From DATCJY01 sp036562565 (lineage in GTDB: Bacteria > Bacteroidota > Bacteroidia > Flavobacteriales_D > Sanyastnellaceae): a stretch of DNA of 35,226 nt. The translations under genes and the position numbers were made by a program. The notes beneath the pieces are model-generated. The model made no database searches, had not been told where the DNA came from, and saw only the letters and a list, made by a program, of their open reading frames with translations. This document shows, piece by piece, positions 1 through 8,300 of the stretch (position 1 is its first letter; every line of letters starts with the position of its first letter). The stretch is taken from NCBI GenBank assembly GCA_036562565.1, contig DATCJY010000050.1, positions 1-35,226 on the forward strand, in the 5' to 3' direction.

Positions 1-59
1 TCTGCCAAATAGGCTCCGTCCTGACCCGTAATTCCCGTAATAAGAGCTTTCTTTTTCAT
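1..59 (-). CDS. gmd: GDP-mannose 4,6-dehydratase, N-terminus only (cut by window edge)
   Basis: The 19 codons visible on the minus strand read MKKKALITGITGQDGAYLA. This is the characteristic start of GDP-mannose 4,6-dehydratase, an NAD(P)-dependent short-chain-dehydrogenase-type enzyme with the GxTGQDG nucleotide-binding loop. The enzyme converts GDP-mannose to GDP-4-keto-6-deoxymannose, the precursor of GDP-fucose, GDP-rhamnose and related sugars of surface polysaccharides. The ATG at 59-57 directly follows the TAG stop of the small upstream frame (62-60), so the two could be translationally coupled. The rest of the gene lies outside the window. The identification rests on a short but very distinctive motif. 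Confidence 0.85.
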   Translation of the reverse strand, partial: MKKKALITGITGQDGAYLA

Positions 60-218
60 CTAAAAATTCAAAACCCCAAACCTAAGGGAATTTTGCAACG
101 ATTCCAATGGATATTGATGTTCGCCATTTGGCACTATTCCAATTTGTGAACAAGCTTTATTACTGTAAAAAAATGTTAGGCTTAATGATAAGACAATGAA
201 AGATCTAATTTTTCTCAT
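60..218 (-). CDS. tiny secreted peptide or gene remnant, 52 aa, abutting gmd
   Basis: From the ATG at 218 the frame begins with a convincing Sec signal peptide: basic MRKIR, a hydrophobic stretch rich in L, S and F, then an ACSQ cleavage region. Only about 28 mature residues follow before the TAG that touches the gmd start codon. An in-frame ATG at 251 would add 11 non-hydrophobic residues and makes a poorer signal peptide. I recognise no family. It could be a genuine short exported peptide, the remnant of a longer secreted protein, or a leader frame coupling translation into gmd. A candidate promoter box lies at 275-282. Confidence 0.4.
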   Translation of the reverse strand: MRKIRSFIVLSLSLTFFYSNKACSQIGIVPNGEHQYPLESLQNSLRFGVLNF

Positions 219-274
219 GTTGATTAAGGAATTTGAATTGCCGGGCAACATAAGCCTAATCCCATCCCCCTAGT

Positions 275-282
275 CGAATTTA
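275..282 (-). promoter_or_regulatory. candidate -7 box for the small secreted frame and gmd
   Basis: The minus strand reads TAAATTCG, matching the Bacteroidota -7 consensus TAnnTTTG with one T-to-C change that recurs in this window. It lies 23 nt upstream of the ATG at 251 and 56 nt upstream of the ATG at 218. No convincing -33 TTTG element is visible. Confidence 0.4.
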
Positions 283-399
283 TAATTGATGGACCTCCAT
301 TAAGATTCTATTTTAATCATTAAGTTTAAAGAATTAGCGACTCATGTAAATGATTTAGAAAAGATTCAACAATAGACAATTCACATACAGCGCAATAAC

Positions 400-425
400 C
401 TAAAGACAGAAAATTTCAGTCTTAG
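400..425 (-). terminator. imperfect hairpin just after the ABC exporter stop
   Basis: Arms CTAAAGAC (400-407) and GTCTTAG (419-425) can pair with one bulge, starting 10 nt past the stop codon at 435-437. There is no clean T-run on the minus strand, so intrinsic termination is doubtful. The rest of 252-434 is AT-rich with nothing recognisable except the candidate promoter. Confidence 0.25.
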
Positions 426-434
426 AAAATTCAT

Positions 435-2282
435 CTATCCTAACGGCTGTTCAATCGTAAACTGCAATTCACTCAAACGTTTGTAAATTCCATTCTTCGC
501 GATGAGTTGGTCGTGTGTGCCTTCTTCTTGCAAAGTGCCTTTGTCCAGCACCAGAATTTTGGACGCATTGCGAATCGTAGAAAGGCGGTGTGCAATCACA
601 AGCGATGTTCTGCCTTTCATGAGTTTGTCCAAAGCATCTTGTACCTGGCGTTCGCTTTCGCTATCGAGTGAGCTTGTAGCTTCATCAAGGATGAGAATGG
701 TAGGATTGCGCAATACCGCTCGTGCAATGGCTATGCGCTGGCGCTGACCACCGCTGAGCTGTATTCCGCGATCACCTACAACCGTTTCGAATTTGTCCGG
801 AAAAGCATCGATGAAATCGAAAGCATTCGCTTGTCGTGCGGCCTCTTGTATTTCTTCAAATGTGGCTCCCGGTTTACCGTATTCAATGTTCTCGCGAATG
901 GTTCCTCCAAAGAGAATTACTTCTTGTGGAACATACGCCATCGCGCTGCGCAAATCCGTCAATTCATAATCGGATGACGGGCGACCATCGTAATAAATCT
1001 CACCTGAAACCGGATTATAGAAGCGCTGTACCAGCGCTGCAATGGTCGATTTACCCGAACCGGAAGAACCCACCAACGCTACTTGCTGTCCATGTTCTAT
1101 GGAGAATGATACATTCTTGAGCACCTCCACATCCGGACGTGAGGCATAGTGAAACGATACGTTTTCAAAACGGATATCGCCTTTGAGTGCTATGGATTTC
1201 GTACGCGCTTGGAGTGACACTTTCTCAGGATCAAGGCTAAGGATTTCCATCACGGCATCTATCACACCGATGTTGCGCTGCATGGTTCCCATCTGTGCTG
1301 CTAGTCCGCCAATAGAGCCGGCTACCATCGCTGCAATGAACAAGAACTCATTGAGGACATCCGGAATTTCACCTGTGGAGCGCAGGTAGGATCCCATACC
1401 GATAATCACACCCAATGCACCAAACAAGAAGATGATGATGAAGGTGCTGAACATGCCGCGCCATACTGCGCTGCGCATCGCTATTTTCTTAATACCTGAA
1501 ATGCTCTTTAAAAAGCGTAAGGTTTCGAAAGCCTCATTGGCAAAGCTTTTCACGTTAACAATACCCGTGAGCGATTCGTTCACGATTACGTTGCTCTCCG
1601 CCACTTTATCTTGGGTTTCTTTGCTCAACTTTCGGATGAATCTTCCAAAAATGACAATCAGAATGATGATGACAGGCAGCGTGCCGAGCATCACCAGCGT
1701 GAGTTTGTAAGAATAAGAAACGAGCCATCCCACACCCACTACGATAATCACCGATTGACGAATGAACTCCGCCAGCGTGATGGTGAGTGTTTCTTGAACT
1801 GTAGATATATCACTGGATATACGGCTGCTCAAATCGCCCACTCTGCGCTCATTGAAGAACTGCATCGGCATGCGAATCACGGTAGAGAACACGTCCTTGC
1901 GCAAAGCAAGCATGGCGCTCTCTGTCACATATGAGAAGATATAGACACGCAGGAACGAAAGCAATCCTTGCAACACCAGCAGCGCTATCAGTGCCGTGAG
2001 TACATTGCCAATTGTGCCAAATTCTTGCGTGAATCGGAATGTCTCTACCATGCGCTGAGTCATGGCTCCTCCGGCCATCGGCATGCCCTCTGAAGGGCTT
2101 ACCAGCTGACCAAGCAGAGCAGTAATGACCAACAACAGCAATCCGGAAACCACAATGAGCAGCATCCCGATACTGAATAGAAACCAGTCCTTTTTCAAAT
2201 AGCGAAATATGCCAAGAGCCCTGCGCAGAGACTCTTTGGACAGTTTCTTCTTCTCTTCTTTATTTTTTGATGGGGGTAACAA
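435..2282 (-). CDS. MsbA-like ABC exporter, fused membrane and ATPase domains
   Basis: This is a half-transporter of 615 residues that should work as a homodimer in the inner membrane, exporting lipids, peptides or drugs using ATP. The six-helix type-1 exporter domain spans about residues 30-340. The nucleotide-binding domain spans about 368-605 and carries Walker A GSSGSGKS (405-412), signature LSGGQ (509-513), Walker B ILILDE (529-534) and the H-loop histidine 565, all intact. The start is a TTG at 2282. No ATG or GTG occurs before residue 40, and a later start would lose the first helix. The gene has its own candidate promoter overlapping the terminator of the preceding gene. Neighbouring gmd fits a lipid or glycan substrate, but the sequence does not define it. 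Confidence 0.9.
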   Translation of the reverse strand: MLPPSKNKEEKKKLSKESLRRALGIFRYLKKDWFLFSIGMLLIVVSGLLLLVITALLGQLVSPSEGMPMAGGAMTQRMVETFRFTQEFGTIGNVLTALIALLVLQGLLSFLRVYIFSYVTESAMLALRKDVFSTVIRMPMQFFNERRVGDLSSRISSDISTVQETLTITLAEFIRQSVIIVVGVGWLVSYSYKLTLVMLGTLPVIIILIVIFGRFIRKLSKETQDKVAESNVIVNESLTGIVNVKSFANEAFETLRFLKSISGIKKIAMRSAVWRGMFSTFIIIFLFGALGVIIGMGSYLRSTGEIPDVLNEFLFIAAMVAGSIGGLAAQMGTMQRNIGVIDAVMEILSLDPEKVSLQARTKSIALKGDIRFENVSFHYASRPDVEVLKNVSFSIEHGQQVALVGSSGSGKSTIAALVQRFYNPVSGEIYYDGRPSSDYELTDLRSAMAYVPQEVILFGGTIRENIEYGKPGATFEEIQEAARQANAFDFIDAFPDKFETVVGDRGIQLSGGQRQRIAIARAVLRNPTILILDEATSSLDSESERQVQDALDKLMKGRTSLVIAHRLSTIRNASKILVLDKGTLQEEGTHDQLIAKNGIYKRLSELQFTIEQPLG

Positions 2283-2284
2283 TG

Positions 2285-2313
2285 AAAAACGGCCGCTTGA
2301 ATGATTGCGGCCG
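2285..2313 (-). terminator. intrinsic terminator of the tandem secreted-protein genes
   Basis: On the minus strand, arms CGGCCGC (2313-2307) and GCGGCCG (2296-2290) form a 7-bp GC stem with a 10-nt loop, followed by five T (2289-2285). It lies about 40 nt past the stop of the 2355-2936 gene and only 2 nt before the TTG start of the ABC exporter. Confidence 0.8.
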
Positions 2314-2321
2314 CGAATGTA
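2314..2321 (-). promoter_or_regulatory. -7 box of the ABC exporter, abutting the terminator stem
   Basis: The minus strand reads TACATTCG (TAnnTTTG-like), 31 nt before the TTG at 2282. If transcription starts about 7 nt downstream, the first base falls at the inner end of the 5' arm of the terminator stem. New transcripts would then lack most of that arm. No -33 element is evident. Confidence 0.5.
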
Positions 2322-2354
2322 TTGTGGATTTGAAACGCTATTGTCTGACCAATG

Positions 2355-2936
2355 TCACGAATCCTCTGTTTTTCTCTTCTTGAGCTTGGTATCGCTGGTA
2401 TGCTTTTTACCAAGGTCTTTCTTGATTTTTTTGAAATACTTTACTACTTGGTCGGTCTTTGCTTCAGTGTATTCAAAGTCCGGCTCGATTACATCGGTTT
2501 CCGGATTGTATTTCACTTTCACAAATGGCGACTTCATCATTTCAAAGGAATAACCTTCGATGGGTTTGAAGAGCCCAACGTTGAGCTTTACAATGCGTGG
2601 CTTCTTCTCGCTCGGAAACTGGCGCGCATCGATGTTGACGATTTTGTTCACATAGGCATCGCCACCGTAGTAAATATTGTAGTTGTAGTTGATGGGTAGA
2701 TAGAACTCATACGTTCCTCCGTTGGCACTGGTATTGAATGCCACATAGATTTCATCATCTTGAAAAACTACTACCTGCGTATCCTTTGCTTTGCCTTCTG
2801 TCTCATTAATATGATCAATCTCATAGACATTGCCTTTGAGAATGAAATGATCTGCATCGGGATACTTCTTCGCAGTTTGTGACCACGCCATTTGCGTCAT
2901 CAAGACAAGCGATAAAATGAATCCGGTTTTTTTCAT
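2355..2936 (-). CDS. secreted protein of an uncharacterised Bacteroidota family, copy 1
   Basis: A 193-residue protein with a clear signal peptide ending AWSQ (about residue 20) and a lysine-rich tail. The mature part begins with a short beta-rich segment like a carboxypeptidase-regulatory or transthyretin-type fold. It then has a conserved pattern: VNKIVNIDARQFP, a hydrophobic strand, and a C-terminal SPFVKVKYNP...DFEYT motif. The same layout occurs in the gene immediately upstream at 2974-3504, so the two are tandem paralogs 37 nt apart and probably one transcript. From memory, similar ID(T/A)R...PIGKA proteins are common in Bacteroidota and lack an assigned function. A periplasmic or surface location is inferred. 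Confidence 0.75.
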   Translation of the reverse strand: MKKTGFILSLVLMTQMAWSQTAKKYPDADHFILKGNVYEIDHINETEGKAKDTQVVVFQDDEIYVAFNTSANGGTYEFYLPINYNYNIYYGGDAYVNKIVNIDARQFPSEKKPRIVKLNVGLFKPIEGYSFEMMKSPFVKVKYNPETDVIEPDFEYTEAKTDQVVKYFKKIKKDLGKKHTSDTKLKKRKTEDS

Positions 2937-2973
2937 GGTGTTGAGTTTTTTGCTGAAAAAAGCAATCAGCCGA

Positions 2974-3504
2974 TTACTCTTCTCTTCTGGTTACTGGGTA
3001 TTTGTTGGCCTCCACAATGGCTTGCACTCTTTTGGCCATATAATCTGAGTATTCGTAATCCCACTCCATGGTTCCTTTCTTCTTGTTGAACTGAGCCTTA
3101 GCAAAAGGCGTATAGTTCATGAAGTCCATGCCCATCATATTGTCTTCTTTAAAAACGATGATGTCCATTTCCAAGTTTACCAATCCAAACTCGGCTGCAC
3201 GCTGAAAACCTTTGGCATTGATGTCTATGATTTTGCTGATATAAGGGGCCTTTCCGAACTTGATGCGGAAGCTGGGATATTTATCCAACATGATTTTGTA
3301 TTTGCCCTTTGGGCCTGACTCCAACGTGGCAAGCAACTCCTCGCCATACCACACCTCAATGGGCACTCCCATGATGGGTGTTTCGGTGGAATCATTCAGG
3401 TTCATTTCGAAAACCTGTCCTGAAAAGGTGAATGCCTTGGTCTGTTGGGCCCAAGTCACATTTGCCAAACATGTAAATAATATCAAATAAGCTAAGTGTT
3501 TCAT
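2974..3504 (-). CDS. secreted protein of the same uncharacterised family, copy 2
   Basis: A 176-residue protein starting at the ATG at 3504; an in-frame TTG directly before it is not needed. The signal peptide ends at TWAQ. It aligns over its length with the protein at 2355-2936: FTFSGQVFEM against FILKGNVYEI, YISKIIDINAKGF against YVNKIVNIDARQF, and TPFAKAQFN against SPFVKVKYN, each followed by an acidic/aromatic (D/E)YEY-type motif. The N-terminal half resembles a carboxypeptidase-regulatory-like beta domain. No catalytic residues stand out. The conserved pair next to an outer-membrane barrel gene suggests a periplasmic or surface structural role (inference). Confidence 0.75.
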   Translation of the reverse strand: MKHLAYLILFTCLANVTWAQQTKAFTFSGQVFEMNLNDSTETPIMGVPIEVWYGEELLATLESGPKGKYKIMLDKYPSFRIKFGKAPYISKIIDINAKGFQRAAEFGLVNLEMDIIVFKEDNMMGMDFMNYTPFAKAQFNKKKGTMEWDYEYSDYMAKRVQAIVEANKYPVTRREE

Positions 3505-3605
3505 CAATTCTCTTAAATGCTTAACAGGGTGAATGAAATGATTCGACCTTTTTTACTGTGTATGCACAGAGAATGTTACACTTTGGGTGAGGAAGCCGTC
3601 TGATT

Positions 3606-4373
3606 CTATTTTTTGATGCGCTTTTCGGGCTTCTCGTGGAAGAAGTAACGCAGGTCCAACGTTAGATAATCACCCTTGAGCGGATGGTCCATGCGCGCGG
3701 GATTGCGGTTGTATTGTGCACTCAATATGGACGTGGCAATGGATTGAAATGGACGACTGTACGAAACCCCAATATAAAAATATCCCTTGTCCTTGGTCCG
3801 ATATTCAAAACCATAATTGGCCAACAGCGATAACTGAATCCAACTATGGCGAATGGTTTTTTGATGAAAATCAAATACCGTGGTATCGATGCGATAGCTG
3901 TCAAAAGTTTCGATATTGCTCGGGTAAAAATTGACCGACATCCCTCCACTTGCATTCATGTACAGCTCATCGGTGAGTTTCACATACACCAGTGCTTGCA
4001 ACGGTATTTCATACGATATGAAGCGATAGTGCATGGTGCGCTCTTTAGGTAGAGCTGCGTGCCGTGTAGTCATTTCGAAATTGCGCTGCACATAGTTGAT
4101 ACCGGTTTCGAGGCTCCACATCTTGTTGAGGCCGCGCCTGATGACCATGCCCATGTTCATCCCAAAACGCGGTGCTACTTCGGAAGTAAAGTCGTCATCG
4201 CTTTGCTCTATCGGCTCATCGATGATGAACTTCATGGGCACCATGGGCTTGAACTGCAGCCCGACAGTGATAACGCCTTCCTGTGCTTGTGCTGATGCAA
4301 TGAGCATCAGCAGCAAACTCAGCAGCAAACACTTTTTGCCTATCGATGATATGTTTTTCAACGTTGTTATCAC
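3606..4373 (-). CDS. outer-membrane beta-barrel protein, PorT-like
   Basis: A 255-residue protein with a signal peptide (hydrophobic LLLSLLLML, cleavage near residue 30 in ASAQA-Q). Alternating aromatic/hydrophobic strands are typical of an 8-10 stranded outer-membrane barrel, for example WSLETGINYVQRNF, LYMNASGGMSVNFYP, GYFYIGVSYSRPF and YLTLDLRYFFHE. This pattern is common in the PorT/OMP_b-brl families of Bacteroidota. The start is a GTG at 4373 whose GTGA overlaps the TGA stop of the nitroreductase gene upstream, a classic arrangement for translational coupling. Downstream lie the two tandem secreted paralogs. The specific function is unknown, and the T9SS component PorT itself cannot be asserted. 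Confidence 0.75.
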   Translation of the reverse strand: MITTLKNISSIGKKCLLLSLLLMLIASAQAQEGVITVGLQFKPMVPMKFIIDEPIEQSDDDFTSEVAPRFGMNMGMVIRRGLNKMWSLETGINYVQRNFEMTTRHAALPKERTMHYRFISYEIPLQALVYVKLTDELYMNASGGMSVNFYPSNIETFDSYRIDTTVFDFHQKTIRHSWIQLSLLANYGFEYRTKDKGYFYIGVSYSRPFQSIATSILSAQYNRNPARMDHPLKGDYLTLDLRYFFHEKPEKRIKK

Positions 4374-4957
4374 TCCTCAATCCACTCCGTAACGTATTCC
4401 AACGGTCTGCGATGGCTTTTATTTGGTTCTGCTGCCGGATAGCCGATGTACAGAATACCGAGGCATTTGTCTTTTTCACCCAGTCCGAGGAAGGTATTCA
4501 TCTCAGGTGTATAGATGAACTTGGGCGAAGACCAGAAGCAGCCCAATCCGTAGGCCGTACAGGTGAGGTAAATGTTCTGTACTGCACAAGCCACGGCTTC
4601 CACTTCTTCAATCTCCGGAATCTTTTCGAGCGGGTCGCGCTGCATACACACCATGATAATGACTGATGTGTTCTGCGCTCTCTTAGCAAATTGCTCATAC
4701 TTGCCTTGGCTGAACGAAGCTTCAGGAGTTTTGGCCTTGTACAATTCAGGAAGGAAATCCACGAGTTTTTTTCTTCCCTCTTCCATGAACACCTTGAAGC
4801 GCCACGGCTGAGTGAGCCCATGCGTGGGTGCCCAAATGGCATTGTTGAGCAGGAGCTCCACTTGCTCGCGGTGCACCACGCGATCGGTGAACTGCTCAGG
4901 TTTGACGGAACGTCTGTTGCGGATTAAATCGGTGATTTCACTCAAACTGTACTTCAT
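4370..4957 (-). CDS. nitroreductase-family FMN oxidoreductase
   Basis: A 195-residue protein with the nitroreductase pattern. It has an N-terminal RNRRSVKPEQF flavin-phosphate binding motif, WAPTHGLTQPWRF around residues 43-55 (equivalent to the family's APS..N.QPW), and GLGCFWSSP near residue 140. It ends with the usual LGILYIGYP...RRPLEYV segment. Such enzymes are FMN-dependent homodimers that use NAD(P)H to reduce nitro compounds, quinones or enones; the natural substrate cannot be read from sequence. It is the first gene of a likely operon, with a promoter box 28 nt upstream and a 4-nt overlap with the barrel protein gene that follows. Confidence 0.88.
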   Translation of the reverse strand: MKYSLSEITDLIRNRRSVKPEQFTDRVVHREQVELLLNNAIWAPTHGLTQPWRFKVFMEEGRKKLVDFLPELYKAKTPEASFSQGKYEQFAKRAQNTSVIIMVCMQRDPLEKIPEIEEVEAVACAVQNIYLTCTAYGLGCFWSSPKFIYTPEMNTFLGLGEKDKCLGILYIGYPAAEPNKSHRRPLEYVTEWIEE

Positions 4958-4985
4958 ACGACCAAAAGCGGATAAAACTGCGCGC

Positions 4986-4993
4986 CAAAACTA
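4986..4993 (-). promoter_or_regulatory. -7 box of the nitroreductase operon
   Basis: The minus strand reads TAGTTTTG, a full match to TAnnTTTG, 28 nt upstream of the ATG at 4957. No clear -33 TTTG was found at the expected spacing. Confidence 0.55.
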
Positions 4994-5255
4994 CCAGCTA
5001 TGGACCAATACCCGGAAAGTCTTTTTTAATACCTCACATAAAAAAGCGAAATTCATTTCCTATCCATGCATTTCAAATATTGATTTTCTGCAAGTTAAAA
5101 TTACATTTTAACGAACAGGGGGATACCCTTCTCCCAGGCAGGCGGAATGTGCTAATTAAATCGCGGAATACTTGTGCAGTTGGGCTATGTGATTACTTTT
5201 ACCACCCCTCCGATTTTGCACCTCCGTAACAAAAAATTGGAGGTCTACCTAACGG
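4994..5255. other. intergenic region between divergent genes, no gene seen
   Basis: The gap between the nitroreductase start (4957) and the large T9SS cargo gene (5308) holds the -7 box at 4986-4993 on the minus strand and a weak promoter at 5256-5285 on the plus strand. Nothing else was found in between: no open frame with protein-like composition, no tRNA and no strong hairpin. Confidence 0.6.
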
Positions 5256-5285
5256 TTTGTATTGCTTGCTTAAAAATTACTTATT
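5256..5285 (+). promoter_or_regulatory. candidate promoter of the large T9SS cargo gene
   Basis: TTTG at 5256-5259 is followed after 18 nt by TACTTATT at 5278-5285. The -33 element is perfect, but the -7 element matches TAnnTTTG only partly. The predicted start would give a leader of about 16 nt before the ATG at 5308. Confidence 0.3.
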
Positions 5286-5307
5286 CGGATCTTAATTAAC
5301 TAATTAC

Positions 5308-8300
5308 ATGAAGACACTTCGACTCTTTCTGTTCACATTGTTTGTTGTCGCTTTTTATCCTGCTCTGGCGGATTGGGGTCATTTTGCCTCTAAGCTGAGC
5401 CTCTCACATCCGAGTGCTTCCAATGAAGGACGCTGGGTAACTCGCCCGGTGGGTCAACTTGGATATGATTTTCACCAGGAGTACATCGGCCGCTTTGTGA
5501 GCACCGACTACCTCAACCTGGACAGCGCCAAGTTGTGGACATGGAAAAACAGTGGCTCCGATGTTTGTGGTGCAAACCTTAACTACCGCATTTATCGCAC
5601 CTGCGACACTCCGGGTTCTTTTGCTTCTGTCTCTTTGAGTTGGGCGTGCAACGGCAGCTGTGAAGGAGTTGGCGGCAATGCCGGTGACCAACAATGGATG
5701 AATGACAATGTCAACATCAACCTCCTCAGCGGGCTCACTCTTCCGGGCACCTATGTATTGGAAGTGTACTTCGACTACTACGGTGGTGACACCAGCCCTT
5801 GTTCTTATAACAAATACGACAGCAATGGCGGAGCCAACTACCGCATCTATTTCGAGTTCGAAAACATCGACAGCTTTACCGATGGTAATTTCACCTCTCC
5901 TACTTGGGTTGGTAATACAAGCAATTACACCATTATTCCGAACAGCACAGTGGGTGCTCTCACCGGTGCAGAAGAAAACCGCACCATGACCATCCGCCTC
6001 AACAGCTCTAACACAGGTCCGGGTAAAGAAACCAACTACCTCGCTACTCAAATTGCCGACTGGGGCAGCCAACAAGAGTGGCGCTTCTGGATTGGAAGAA
6101 ACTCCCCACTTACTTCAAACAATGAAAGCATTGTTTGGTTGTACGCTGACCAGTCAGACCTTACTTCCTCCACAATAAACGGATATCGCCTTCACATGGG
6201 TGACAACGCCAGTGCAGGTGACAAAGTGCGCTTCCAGAAAGTTGAGAATGGTGTGGTAACAACCATTCAAACTTCTACCCAAGGCGTGGCCAACGGTTTG
6301 TCTGACTTCGGTATCATGTTCCTGGTTACCAGAAATACCACAGGCCAATGGACTGTGAAAAGCAGTATGTTGCCACAAAACACCATGGAAGCAGCGCTTT
6401 CTGCTACTGCTTACGGTGTTGCGGATGATGACATTGACGTGGTGTTGTTTAATAACCTCATCGACCCGGGTACGCCAATTGCCCTCAGCAGCAACGGTTA
6501 CTTTGGGTTCATGTCCACCAACAACACCCTACCTGCGGAATTGACAGGCGCAGAATTCGATAACTTCTCTTTCAAAGCTATTCAACCAGATACCTATTTC
6601 ACTTTTGCAACGCCATCATCCAGTGTGGATGAAAACTACACAGGAACAATTCAAATAGGTGTTGAGATTCACAACCCATCTAACACCCTTGCTTCCGAAG
6701 TGGATGTAGTATTGATCAGCGGTGCGGCTAACCGCTTGAGCCCAAGTTATACCACCACCACACTGCAATGGACTGCGAATGATGCAAGCATTAAATACAT
6801 CACCATCGACCCGAACGACAACAGCATTTGTGATGACCATGCAACGCTTGTATTCCAATTGCAAAATGCATCGGGCGGAAACAATGCGACCATCGGATTG
6901 GAAGATACACACACCCTGACCATCTTCGATGACAACATTGGACAGGACAATTTGCTCACTGAAGATTTTGAAGTGGCTCTTCCTGCCGCTTGGATCAGCA
7001 CTCCGGCTGGGCGCTGGGCGCGTTCCAACACGGACCCTGTAGGTGACAGTGGATACTCCTTGTCTCACGTCACTTTCGGTTCAACCGACTCCAGCAGCGT
7101 GGCCATTTCACTTGATACCATGCCGCTTGTAGGTGTTCAAACCGTTTGGCGCTTCCAAGTGCGTTACAACCAAGACGGTTTGGCCAACTCCAACTGGCTC
7201 ATGTTCCTTTCCGCCAACACCACCGATTTGCGCAACCTTGGTGCCGTAAGCGGTTATGCAATCGGTTTTGACCAACGCTTAGGTAGTAACAACGATGATA
7301 TCCTTTGCCTCTACAAAGTGACCAACGGTGCTCGCACTGTACTAATCAATACAGGTTTGGATTGGTTGGATGATATCGGTAGCGCTAACGCTGTGAGCTT
7401 CGAAATCACTTTGAGCGAAGCCGGTGAATGGAGCATTCGACTTGACCTCGATGGTGGATTTGACAACTTGGTTTCTTACGGTACACCGGTTATTGACCTC
7501 ACCTTCCCCTTGCTCAATGCTTTCGGTGCGCGTGTGAACTTCTCCAACTCTACCTCCAACAAGTTCAAGTTGGATGATGTTTCCATTGTTCAACGCGGTT
7601 GTAGAGATATCTGGTACAGCCAAGCTTCCGGTAATTACACCGATGCTATCTGGTGGCCTCAAACCAGCGGTGGTGCCACTGCGGTAAATGCAGGCCGATT
7701 TGACCGTTTCGTGATTCAAAGCGGACACAATGTGACTGCAAACGGTTTGTGGGTATTGGAAGACATGGCGATTAACTCCGGTGCTACTCTTACAGCCACA
7801 GCCAACACGGACTTGCGTTTGTTTGGTGACTGGCTCAACGATGGAAACTTTGTGAGAAGTACTTCTACCGTGACCTTCAGAGGCAGCGAAAACCAAATGA
7901 TTCTGGGTTCTGCCTTGACCCGCTTCTACAACTTGACCATTGACAACGATGGTGGTGCAGTGAATGTATTGGTGGATGACTCCGTGTATGTACACCGTGT
8001 ATTGCGCATGAATGAAGGCACACTTAACACCTTCGGTAAAATCGTGCTCTTCTCCAACTCTACTTGGTCTGCCTCCATCGGTGAAATTAAACCGGGTGCA
8101 TTCGTAAACGGCCCGGTTCGTTTGCAACGATATATCCCATCCATCCCATATCAATATGGTAACTGGGTGAACCTTGGTAACCCACTTACAGGATTGACAC
8201 TTGCTGCTTGGAACAGCAGCAACGGTTCTGGTATTACTACCACGGGATATGCCGGTTCTGACTTCCCACCACCTTATTCATTCGTCAACGTACGTCACTA

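Noticed and set aside
3556..3569. Small inverted repeat CTGTG-TATG-CACAG between the barrel gene and copy 2 of the secreted pair
   Set aside because: The stem is only 5 bp and lacks a T-run in the direction of transcription, so it does not qualify as a terminator.
5404..6075. Minus-strand open frame of 223 codons
   Set aside because: It lies fully antisense to the N-terminal region of the same T9SS cargo protein and shows no protein-like features of its own.
7342..8154. Long minus-strand open frame (270 codons) inside the T9SS cargo gene
   Set aside because: It is antisense to a continuous, well-supported coding frame, has no family motif, signal peptide or promoter, and its composition reflects the codon bias of the opposite strand.
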